Of a DNA stretch of 6,251 nt, positions 1-5,085 are shown one piece after another. The position numbers and the translations under genes were made by a program. Each line of letters starts with the position of its first letter. The first letter of the stretch is position 1. The DNA is taken from contig JABMSC010000174.1 in NCBI GenBank assembly GCA_013204685.1, positions 1 through 6,251 of the forward strand. The letters run 5' to 3'. The DNA is from Candidatus Omnitrophota bacterium. GTDB lineage: Bacteria; Omnitrophota; Gorgyraeia; Tantalellales; Tantalellaceae. Below the pieces are notes generated by a model. The model did no database searches. It was not told the origin of the DNA and worked only from the letters and a program-made list of their open reading frames with translations.

Positions 1-532
1 ACAATACACCGTCTTTTGAAACCCTATATACCGGATTTAAATTTTCCTCCGGGAATTTGGCAAGGCCCTTTATCTCTTTCTCCGTTTTCTTGCGCTCGGT
101 GATGTCCCTGAAAATACCTAAGAGATATGTTTTTCCTGATATCTCTACCGGAGCGGCATTAACATCGGCATAAAAAACACTTCCATCTTTTCTTTTTACC
201 GGAATATCTTTGGCGAGAGTGATCTCGCCCTTTGATTGCTTCTCAAACTGTTCTGCAACATAGGGCATTTCTTTTACGGGATGGATATCTTCAACGCTTA
301 AGTTCCTGATCTCTTCCCTCGTATAGCCCAGCATCCGGCAGATCGCTTTATTGCTGTCGTGGATTTTTTTGTCATCCATGTCTGCCAGGAGTATCCCGTC
401 GATCACATTATCAAAAATAGACTTAAATTTACTCTCACTTTCCGACAATGCCTCCGATGTTTTCTGAAGTTTTTCATCTATAGTCAGGCTCGTAAAATCC
501 TGTTGTTCTTTTGTTTTGGTTCGGTTTTCCAT
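1..532 (-). CDS. PAS-domain signalling protein, partial (C-terminal part outside the window)
   Basis: The frame is open from ATG 532 to the left edge, giving 177 complete codons. Residues 1-32 are polar and helical. Residues ~33-147 form a PAS domain: it opens with SESKFKSIFDNVIDGILLAD, has NKAICRMLGYTREEI in the core, and ends in the PAC signature GIFRDITERKKTE. A second PAS-like segment starts at ~157 (GLAKFPEENLNPVYRVSKDG), a linker style common in multi-PAS histidine kinases. No signal peptide or membrane span is visible, so this part looks cytosolic. PAS domains sense ligands, redox state or light, or mediate dimerisation; the ligand cannot be told here. The output domain (histidine kinase, GGDEF or other) lies outside the window. 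An in-frame TAA seven codons upstream with no GTG or TTG between fixes the start, although the Shine-Dalgarno sequence is weak. The gene follows a terminator, so it may be transcribed from the promoter at 750-779 by read-through or from an unseen promoter. Confidence 0.85.
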   Translation of the reverse strand, partial: MENRTKTKEQQDFTSLTIDEKLQKTSEALSESESKFKSIFDNVIDGILLADMDDKKIHDSNKAICRMLGYTREEIRNLSVEDIHPVKEMPYVAEQFEKQSKGEITLAKDIPVKRKDGSVFYADVNAAPVEISGKTYLLGIFRDITERKKTEKEIKGLAKFPEENLNPVYRVSKDGVL

Positions 533-578
533 TATTCTCGCATATAGCGTTTAGGGTTTAGTTAGCTCACCATCTATT

Positions 579-606
579 GAGATTGCTTCGCTTCGCTCGC
601 AATGAC
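579..606. repeat. Dispersed intergenic repeat, ATTGCGAGCGAAGCGAAGCAAT type
   Basis: On the minus strand the segment contains ATTGCGAGCGAAGCGAAGC followed by AATCTC. The outer ATTGC and GCAAT can pair as a short stem around a GAGCGAAGCGAA centre. From memory, near-identical words occur as dispersed intergenic repeats in many unrelated bacterial genomes. Only one copy is in this window, so its repeat status rests on that recollection. It lies in the presumed 5' leader of the PAS gene, between the terminator and the start codon. Confidence 0.55.
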
Positions 607-630
607 GGATATGAACTAATTTGTATAACC

Positions 631-676
631 AATACAAAAAAAGGCAATTCCGGTTTTACGCCAGAATTGCCTTTCC
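631..676 (-). terminator. Strong intrinsic terminator
   Basis: On the minus strand, bases 674-664 (AAAGGCAATTC) pair perfectly with 650-640 (GAATTGCCTTT), an 11-bp stem. Two further G-C pairs are possible inside after one mismatch, with a 7-base loop. The stem is followed directly by a T-run (642-636, partly overlapping the stem), as in a Rho-independent terminator. It would end transcripts from the promoter at 750-779 and any read-through from nnrD 214 bases upstream. On the plus strand the hairpin is followed by CC and then AAAA, so it is unlikely to work in that direction. The last six codons of the short frame at 656-703 run through its 5' arm and the stop lies in the loop, which would allow attenuation. 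Confidence 0.85.
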
Positions 677-743
677 AAAATATATTATATATAACTTCTT
701 CACTATCACTCCCTTGTGGGAATTATAAGCGTTGTATAGGTAT
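636..743 (-). ncRNA. Predicted ~110-nt short transcript (small RNA or attenuated leader)
   Basis: The extent is set by the expected start about 7 bases after the TATAAT box (near 743) and the T-run of the terminator at 642-636. Besides the terminator hairpin, the transcript could form a small stem in which UUCCC (722-718) pairs with GGGAG (713-709) around an ACAA loop, masking the Shine-Dalgarno sequence of the short frame. AAUUCC (724-719) is also complementary to GGAAUU (651-646) in the 3' terminator arm, giving a possible 6-bp competing pairing. I do not recognise the RNA as a known riboswitch or small-RNA family. The alternative is that the terminator simply ends the nnrD operon and the promoter serves the PAS gene. 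Confidence 0.4.
656..703 (-). CDS. Possible 15-residue leader peptide MKKLYIIYFGKAILA
   Basis: A GTG start at 703-701 is preceded by AGGGAG (714-709) with 5-base spacing, in the context AGGGAGTGAT, a close match to AGGAGGTGAT. The frame encodes a basic start (KK), a Tyr/Ile/Phe-rich middle (LYIIYF) and GKAILA, then TAA at 658-656. It lies wholly between a near-consensus promoter and the terminator. A second in-frame GTG at 709 overlaps the Shine-Dalgarno sequence and is less likely. A ribosome reaching the stop would cover the 5' arm of the terminator, as leader peptides do in attenuation. There is no run of one regulatory codon, so no controlling amino acid can be named. It could also be a chance frame in a small RNA, since 15-codon frames are common by chance. 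The ribosome binding site and position are the only support. Confidence 0.35.
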   Translation of the reverse strand: MKKLYIIYFGKAILA

Positions 744-749
744 ATATGT

Positions 750-779
750 ATTATAGTCCTGTCATGATGGGGGAGTCAA
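750..779 (-). promoter_or_regulatory. Near-consensus sigma70 promoter
   Basis: On the minus strand the -35 box is TTGACT (779-774), the spacer is 18 bases (773-756), and the -10 box is TATAAT (755-750), an exact consensus. The -35 differs from TTGACA only at its last base. An AT-rich stretch follows, and initiation is expected around 743. It lies 111 bases after the nnrD stop and points toward the short frame, the terminator and the PAS gene. It is the best promoter I found in the window. Confidence 0.75.
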
Positions 780-795
780 GGGTTATGGGTTAAGT

Positions 796-867
796 CGGGA
801 ATCGTGGGGCGGGTTTCGTGATTCGTGATTCGGTTATCGTGGTTTCGATCCACGAAACACGAACCAC
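796..867. repeat. Degenerate TTCGTGATTCG/GGTTATCG repeat, copy 1
   Basis: The stretch just after nnrD is built from variants of TCGTGATTCG and TCGGTTATCG. It shares the 18-base core TCGTGATTCGGTTATCGT (823-840) exactly with the folP-cdaA gap (4175-4192). It can fold in competing ways: GTTTCGTG 813-820 with CACGAAAC 851-858; TCGTGG 837-842 with CCACGA 850-855; GTGGTT 839-844 with AACCAC 862-867. No T-run follows, so it is not an obvious terminator. It has no coding sign and no transposase nearby. Confidence 0.65.
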
Positions 868-889
868 TACCCCTTCTTGCCCCTACTTA

Positions 890-1750
890 TTAAATTCCCG
901 CTTTCTTGAACGCCTCGGGAAGATACTCCAAGAGGTCCGTAGCGATCATGCTGAACTGGCCCTTTTTTTCAGAAGCTATGTCTCCGGAGAGGCCGTGAAG
1001 ATAAGCGGCACAAACCGCTGCCGAGTAATCCCCTACGCCCTGGCCGATAAACGAAGCGATCATGCCGGTAAGAACGTCACCCGTGCCGCCCGAAGCCATG
1101 CCGGAATTACCGGTCTCATTAATATATGTATTTCCTTCAGGGCTTGCCACAACCGTCCTGTGTCCCTTTAAGCATACCACTGAGCCAGTTACTTCCGCGA
1201 TGCTTTTGGCAAACTCTTCCCTGTTAGACTGCACAATACCGGCACTTTTCCCCATTAAGCGCGACATCTCTCCCGGATGGGGCGTGATAACGGTCCTCGC
1301 CTCTCGCTTGGTCAGGATCTCCATCCTGCCCTCAAGAGCATTTATTCCGTCTGCATCGAGAACCACCGGGATCTCTACAGCTTCGAGGAGATCATTGATG
1401 AGAGTCTGAATATCCTTATTCCTTCCAAGTCCCGGGCCGATCGCGATCACGTCGCACTTCTCCGCAAAATCGAGTATTTTCACTTTCGCTTTTGCACTTA
1501 TTGTCCCTTCCTGAGTTTCAGGAAGAGCGAGAGTCATGACTTCCGTGAGTTTGACTTCCATTATTGCGTTAAGTGACTGCGGAACACCGCATGTAACAAG
1601 CCCGCTTCCGGATAAAAGCGCACCTTGAGACGCAAGATAAGCCGCGCCGGTCATCCCAGGTGAACCCGCAATAACCAAAACCTTACCGTAATCGCCTTTG
1701 TGTGAATCTTCTCTCCTGCCCGGTATTTTTTCGATGTATTCATGAACCAT
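890..1750 (-). CDS. nnrD: ADP-dependent (S)-NAD(P)H-hydrate dehydratase, standalone
   Basis: This YjeF C-terminal (ribokinase-fold) protein of 286 residues uses ADP to dehydrate the S form of hydrated NADH or NADPH, damage products made by heat or by glyceraldehyde-3-phosphate dehydrogenase. Visible motifs are HKGDYGKVLVIAGSPGMTGAA (17-37), GPGLG (105-109), DADGINAL (132-139), ITPHPGE (155-161), LKGHRTVV (194-201) and the nucleotide/catalytic loop NSGMASGGTGDVLTG (215-229, Asp225 as likely base). The length suits the dehydratase domain alone. The N-terminal NnrE epimerase domain often fused to it is absent, and the start inside acpS leaves no room for one. ATG 1750 overlaps acpS by 11 bases and follows GGCGGTGAAAA, a fair Shine-Dalgarno, so translation is probably coupled. 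It is the last gene of the operon. A cytosolic enzyme; the function call is firm. Confidence 0.95.
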   Translation of the reverse strand: MVHEYIEKIPGRREDSHKGDYGKVLVIAGSPGMTGAAYLASQGALLSGSGLVTCGVPQSLNAIMEVKLTEVMTLALPETQEGTISAKAKVKILDFAEKCDVIAIGPGLGRNKDIQTLINDLLEAVEIPVVLDADGINALEGRMEILTKREARTVITPHPGEMSRLMGKSAGIVQSNREEFAKSIAEVTGSVVCLKGHRTVVASPEGNTYINETGNSGMASGGTGDVLTGMIASFIGQGVGDYSAAVCAAYLHGLSGDIASEKKGQFSMIATDLLEYLPEAFKKAGI

Positions 1751-2129
1751 TTTTCACCGCCAATGCGTTTGATGCCGCAAGCTCCCTTGTGTGAGAAATA
1801 CTCACCAGGATCTCGGACAATTCATATTTTTCCATCAAGTGTTTCGCATGCCCATGCAAAACCACATACGGTTTCCCGTCACTACTATTAAGTATCTCTA
1901 TCTCCTGCCAGTTGAGGCCTATTTCCGCCCCGTCGGGAAGGGCCTTTTTAACAGCTTCTTTGGCGGCAAACTTCCCCGCCATATGCATATAATAGCCCTT
2001 TTTAGTGCCCCCGTACTCTATTTCTTTTTCGGTGAACATCTTCTTAAGAAAATTCTCGCCATATTCCCGTGCGGCGTTCTCAAATCTTTCTATCTTTATG
2101 GCGTCTATGCCTATACCGGCTATGTTCAT
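1740..2129 (-). CDS. acpS: Holo-[acyl carrier protein] synthase
   Basis: AcpS moves 4'-phosphopantetheine from CoA to a serine of apo-ACP, which activates fatty-acid synthesis. The product has 129 residues, the usual size for this trimeric family. Motifs: GIGIDAIKIERF (5-16) with the metal-binding Asp9, FTEKEIEY (32-39), AGKFAAKEAVKKAL (51-64) with the metal-binding Glu58, and the C-terminal SISHTRELAASNALAV (110-125). Thr114 and Arg115 stand where a hydrophobic or other residue is often found after SH. ATG 2129-2127 shares ATGA with the pdxJ stop, and AAGGA lies 9 bases upstream, so the two are probably coupled. The end runs 11 bases into nnrD. The pdxJ-acpS-nnrD neighbourhood is a common bacterial arrangement. 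A cytosolic enzyme. Confidence 0.95.
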   Translation of the reverse strand: MNIAGIGIDAIKIERFENAAREYGENFLKKMFTEKEIEYGGTKKGYYMHMAGKFAAKEAVKKALPDGAEIGLNWQEIEILNSSDGKPYVVLHGHAKHLMEKYELSEILVSISHTRELAASNALAVKNGS

Positions 2130-2842
2130 TTAATAAGGTCCTTCATCTCGCGGACAGCTTCGTATAACCCCACGAACACGGCCCTGGATATTATGGAGTG
2201 TCCTATATTAAGCTCGTGCATGCCTTCTATACGGGCAATGGGCCCTGCATTCTGATAATTAAGACCGTGCCCGGCACATGCTGTAAGGCCTTCTTGGATA
2301 GCAAACTTCGTCATACGGACTATATCTTCAAGCTCTTTACTGTAATCTTCCCCTCTATTAAACGCCTCACAGAACCGGCCGGTGTGAAACTCCAAAACTT
2401 TAGCCCCAGCTTCAGAAGTCGCTTTAACCTGTTCCTCTTCAGGATCGATAAAGAGGCTTACCTCTATGCCGCATGCGGCGAGAGAGCTGATAACCTCTTT
2501 GACCCTGTCGAAATTTCCAGCAACATCAAGCCCGCCTTCGGTGGTCACTTCCCGGCGGTTCTCGGGAACAATTGTCGCCTGATCGGGTTTTGTGCCGCAG
2601 GCAATGTCAACGATCTGGGGATCTACTGACATCTCAAGATTGAGCCTTGTTGTAACAGCTTCTTTTATGCTCCCCAGATCATCATCGTTTATGTGACGCC
2701 TGTCTTTCCTGAGATGACAGACTATACCGTCACATCCTGCTTTTTCAGCCTGAAGAGCCGCTTCAACTGGATCCGGTTCGAAAGTTTTCCTTGCTTCACG
2801 GACGGTGGCAACGTGGTCTATGTTAACGCCGAGTTTTGGCAT
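2126..2842 (-). CDS. pdxJ: Pyridoxine 5'-phosphate synthase
   Basis: PdxJ condenses 3-amino-2-oxopropyl phosphate with 1-deoxy-D-xylulose 5-phosphate to pyridoxine 5'-phosphate, the ring-closing step of DXP-dependent vitamin B6 synthesis. It is a TIM-barrel enzyme, normally octameric. The 238 residues match the family length. Motifs: GVNIDHVATVREAR (5-18), CHLRKDRRHI (42-51) with catalytic His43, NLEMS (68-72) with catalytic Glu70, VPE (92-94), TTEGGLD (100-106) and AGHGLNY (190-196) with His192, followed by the phosphate-binding region up to NIGHSIISRAVFVGL (212-226). Residue 46 is Lys where the family usually has Glu or Ala (HLREDRRHI). ATG 2842 has AAGGAA 10 bases upstream. The gene starts 29 bases after cdaR and overlaps acpS by 4 bases. 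Its presence implies the DXP-dependent B6 route rather than PdxS/PdxT. Confidence 0.96.
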   Translation of the reverse strand: MPKLGVNIDHVATVREARKTFEPDPVEAALQAEKAGCDGIVCHLRKDRRHINDDDLGSIKEAVTTRLNLEMSVDPQIVDIACGTKPDQATIVPENRREVTTEGGLDVAGNFDRVKEVISSLAACGIEVSLFIDPEEEQVKATSEAGAKVLEFHTGRFCEAFNRGEDYSKELEDIVRMTKFAIQEGLTACAGHGLNYQNAGPIARIEGMHELNIGHSIISRAVFVGLYEAVREMKDLIK

Positions 2843-2871
2843 GTGGTAGGAGTTCCTTCAATAATCAGTTC

Positions 2872-3336
2872 TTATTTTTCTTTCGGTTTACCATTCCCTA
2901 CAGGCACTTTTTCTATGGGGATGTATACATCTACAGTCTTGTCCTTGAGCTGCAAGATCCTGGAGTCCGAGTGAAGCCCCAGAGTTAATTTCACGCTGCG
3001 TGTGTATTCTCCGAGATCGACCTTATCGGTTCTGAGGTCATCTATATCCTTGAGAACAACCTTGGGGCCAAAGATAGATATTCTGGAAGGATCTACCTTC
3101 ACTTTATTGAATAAGACCCTGTACCCACTGGGGCTTTTACCGGTAAAAACAGCTTCTACCGAAACTTCTTTATCAGTAAAGTCCAACCGATGCATGGCAT
3201 CGGCAACAGTTTCCTTTTTCTGTGAAAAGGAATCAGTGTTTACCATGTCAAACACATAAAACCATGTCGCAACAGCAAGAACAAGCGCGATAACTTTGGG
3301 CCAAAAATTGTTTAACAGCTTATCCCCCCAGCTCAT
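2872..3336 (-). CDS. cdaR: Short CdaR/YbbR-like membrane protein with a single YbbR repeat
   Basis: CdaR proteins bind and modulate the diadenylate cyclase CdaA at the membrane. This one has 154 residues: a short cytosolic start, one membrane helix at ~13-29 (FWPKVIALVLAVATWFYVF), then one YbbR-like beta domain at ~56-141, recognisable from FTGKSPSGYRV, VDPSRISIFGPKVVLKDIDDL and the closing VDVYIPIEK. A Lys/Pro-rich tail ends it. The domain would face outside or the periplasm. Canonical Bacillus CdaR is much longer and has several YbbR repeats, so this is a minimal version; no frameshift is evident. ATG 3336 overlaps the cdaA stop by 4 bases (ATGA), with AAGGAAGGAAT just upstream, so it is likely coupled to cdaA. 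The symbol is given from context and the YbbR fold; regulation of CdaA is inferred. Confidence 0.8.
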   Translation of the reverse strand: MSWGDKLLNNFWPKVIALVLAVATWFYVFDMVNTDSFSQKKETVADAMHRLDFTDKEVSVEAVFTGKSPSGYRVLFNKVKVDPSRISIFGPKVVLKDIDDLRTDKVDLGEYTRSVKLTLGLHSDSRILQLKDKTVDVYIPIEKVPVGNGKPKEK

Positions 3337-4139
3337 ATTCCTTCCTTTGAAGCCATTTTACGTTTCGCAATAAGCCTTTTTAAAACAGCGGGAAATGATT
3401 GTTTCCTCGCTCTGGGCACATAGGCGCGTTCCAGGAGAGGTATCAGATTTTTGTATTCTACGATCTCGGTTATCCTTCCTCCCTTTGCCAGTGAAATAAC
3501 CCCGGTCTCTTCACTGACGATAACAATAAGGGCATCGGTCTCTTCGCTTAAGCCCAGGGCAGCTCTATGACGGGTGCCCATGGTTTTTGGTATCCTTGGA
3601 TTCTGGGTAAGAGGGAAAAGGCAGGCCGCCGCTTCCACCCTGTGCTCAGAAACTATTATCCCGCCGTCATGTAAGGGTGAGTTTCTTGAAAATATAGTAT
3701 TGATCAGCTCCCCCGTTACTATAGCGTCTACATTTACACCGCTTTCAACATATCTCCTCAGACCGATCTCCCGCTGTATTGCGATCAATGCACCGATCTT
3801 TTTCTTGGAAAGCGAGATAGCAGCTTTAGATATTTCGCTCAGGATCTCTCTTTCACCTGAAAATATACCAAACCGGCCTATCCTGGCCAGGCCCCTTCTG
3901 ATCTCCGGTTGAAATATTATAAGAAATGCCAGAACTGAAATAGCCAGGAGTCTCGTAAGAAGCCAGTTTATAATAACAAAATTGAGGCCGCGAGTGAGCA
4001 TAACAACAATACCGATAATAATGATGCCTTTAAGCACCTGCTCGGCGGCTGTCTCTTTGAGGAGCAGGTAGATCGTATAGAAAACACCCCAAAGAATAAG
4101 GACTTCAAGCACCATTTCCCAGTTATTAAAAACTTCCAT
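3333..4139 (-). CDS. cdaA: Membrane diadenylate cyclase CdaA (c-di-AMP synthase)
   Basis: CdaA joins two ATP molecules into cyclic di-AMP, a second messenger for potassium and osmotic balance and cell-wall homeostasis. Counting from GTG 4148 (271 residues, usual size), there are three hydrophobic segments at ~14-30, 39-51 and 57-79. The DisA_N/DAC domain follows at ~100-240: SRNSPLHDGGIIV (154-166) carries the catalytic DGG (161-163), and TMGTRHRAALGLSEETDALIVIVSEETG (189-216) carries the RHR motif (193-195), so both active-site motifs are intact. A basic tail follows. GTG 4148 is possible, but ATG 4139 (residue 4) has AGGTGA (4150-4145) five bases upstream and is preferred. The Shine-Dalgarno abuts a degenerate repeat. 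The gene overlaps cdaR by 4 bases. No glmM follows, unlike the Firmicute cdaA-cdaR-glmM order. Confidence 0.95.
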   Translation of the reverse strand: MEVFNNWEMVLEVLILWGVFYTIYLLLKETAAEQVLKGIIIIGIVVMLTRGLNFVIINWLLTRLLAISVLAFLIIFQPEIRRGLARIGRFGIFSGEREILSEISKAAISLSKKKIGALIAIQREIGLRRYVESGVNVDAIVTGELINTIFSRNSPLHDGGIIVSEHRVEAAACLFPLTQNPRIPKTMGTRHRAALGLSEETDALIVIVSEETGVISLAKGGRITEIVEYKNLIPLLERAYVPRARKQSFPAVLKRLIAKRKMASKEGI

Positions 4140-4152
4140 GTCATTCACCTAT

Positions 4153-4250
4153 TTCGTGGTTCGTTGTTCGGTTATCGTGATTCGGTTATCGTAATTCGAT
4201 TATCGGTTATCGATCCCCGATTCCCGATCCACGATCCCCGAAAACCGATA
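4153..4250. repeat. Degenerate TTCGGTTATCGTGA repeat, copy 2 (folP-cdaA gap)
   Basis: The gap of 125-134 bases between folP and cdaA is almost filled by repeat words. Plus-strand 14-base units run in register: TTCGTGGTTCGTTG (4153-4166), TTCGGTTATCGTGA (4167-4180), TTCGGTTATCGTAA (4181-4194) and TTCGATTATCGGTT (4195-4208). CGATCCCCGA-like words follow to about 4250. TATCGGTT (4201-4208) can pair with AACCGATA (4243-4250). The core at 4175-4192 is identical to 823-840. No T-run and no promoter match is visible, so folP transcription may continue into cdaA. The repeat ends three bases before the cdaA Shine-Dalgarno. Confidence 0.7.
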
Positions 4251-4273
4251 CCCGCTTATCCCTTAAACCTGAC

Positions 4274-5083
4274 CTACCCCTCACCTACTATTGCATTCAC
4301 AACCAGTGCAACATCCCTCATCTCGCCAACATCATGAACACGGATAATATCAGCGCCATTCATGATAGCCGCTGCCGAGCTTGCAGCTGTACCCGGAGTT
4401 CTTGCCTCCACATCTTTATCGGTAAGCGCACCAAGGAAAGACTTTCTTGAGGTTCCCACAAGAACCTGCTTTCCCAGTTCCTTAAGTTTACTTAAGTTTC
4501 TCAAGATAATCAAGTTATGTTCCACTGTTTTTCCAAAACCTATCCCCGGGTCCACGATTATTTTCCCGGGCTCTATACCGGCTTCCAGTGCGATCTCTAT
4601 AGATCCTGAAAGATACTGGGTAATATCGCTCATGACATCACCATAAGAAGGGTCATCCTGCATGTTCCCGGGATCCCCTTTCATGTGCATCAGTATGACA
4701 CTTGCGCCGAATTCTGCAATAACTCTTGCCATGTCAGCGTCACCCCTGAGGGCTGTAATATCGTTGACGATCGAAGCGCCTTCCCGTAAAGCTTCTCTGG
4801 CTACTTCACTCTTACATGTATCGATCGATATGGGAACATCAATAATCCCGTTAAGAGCCTTTATGACAGGTATTACCCTTTCCAGTTCTTCACTTACCGG
4901 AATGCGCTCTCTTCCCGGCCGGGAAGATTCTCCCCCGACATCGATCATATCTGCGCCTTGGGAGACCATCTCTCTGGCCCTACCGGCTGCTGCGCGCGGG
5001 TCAAAGTATTTTCCCCCGTCACTGAAAGAATCGGGCGTTACATTAAGTATGCCCATTATGAGGGTGCGATTATTTGTATCCAA
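4274..5083 (-). CDS. folP: Dihydropteroate synthase
   Basis: FolP condenses 6-hydroxymethyl-7,8-dihydropterin diphosphate with p-aminobenzoate to 7,8-dihydropteroate in folate synthesis, and is the sulfonamide target. The 269-residue TIM barrel shows MGILNVTPDSFSDGG (10-24), GGESSRPG (50-57), SIDT (86-89), NDIT (107-110), VDPGIGFGKT (177-186), GTSRKSFLG (210-218) and IRVHDV (247-252), so pterin, pABA and phosphate sites all look intact. The start is uncertain: TTG 5083 lies 2 bases after the ftsH stop, CTG 5089 is in frame and better spaced from AAGGAAGAG, and ATG 5056 (residue 10) has no visible Shine-Dalgarno and begins right at the conserved motif. TTG is used here, giving a short N-terminal strand as in homologues. 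It is cotranscribed with ftsH by proximity. Confidence 0.96.
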   Translation of the reverse strand: MDTNNRTLIMGILNVTPDSFSDGGKYFDPRAAAGRAREMVSQGADMIDVGGESSRPGRERIPVSEELERVIPVIKALNGIIDVPISIDTCKSEVAREALREGASIVNDITALRGDADMARVIAEFGASVILMHMKGDPGNMQDDPSYGDVMSDITQYLSGSIEIALEAGIEPGKIIVDPGIGFGKTVEHNLIILRNLSKLKELGKQVLVGTSRKSFLGALTDKDVEARTPGTAASSAAAIMNGADIIRVHDVGEMRDVALVVNAIVGEG

Positions 5084-5085
5084 AA

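Noticed and set aside
359..547. Plus-strand 62-codon frame at the left end
   Set aside because: It is antisense to the well-supported PAS-domain gene and has no domain of its own.
813..858. Hairpin after nnrD as its terminator
   Set aside because: No T-run follows on the minus strand and several alternative foldings compete; the hairpin at 640-674 is far better.
4153..4250. CRISPR-like array
   Set aside because: The units are 14 bases, contiguous and degenerate, without unique spacers, and no cas gene is present.
4149..4273. c-di-AMP (ydaO-type) riboswitch or terminator upstream of cdaA
   Set aside because: I see no conserved ydaO motif, and none of the hairpins is followed by a T-run; the gap is explained by repeats.
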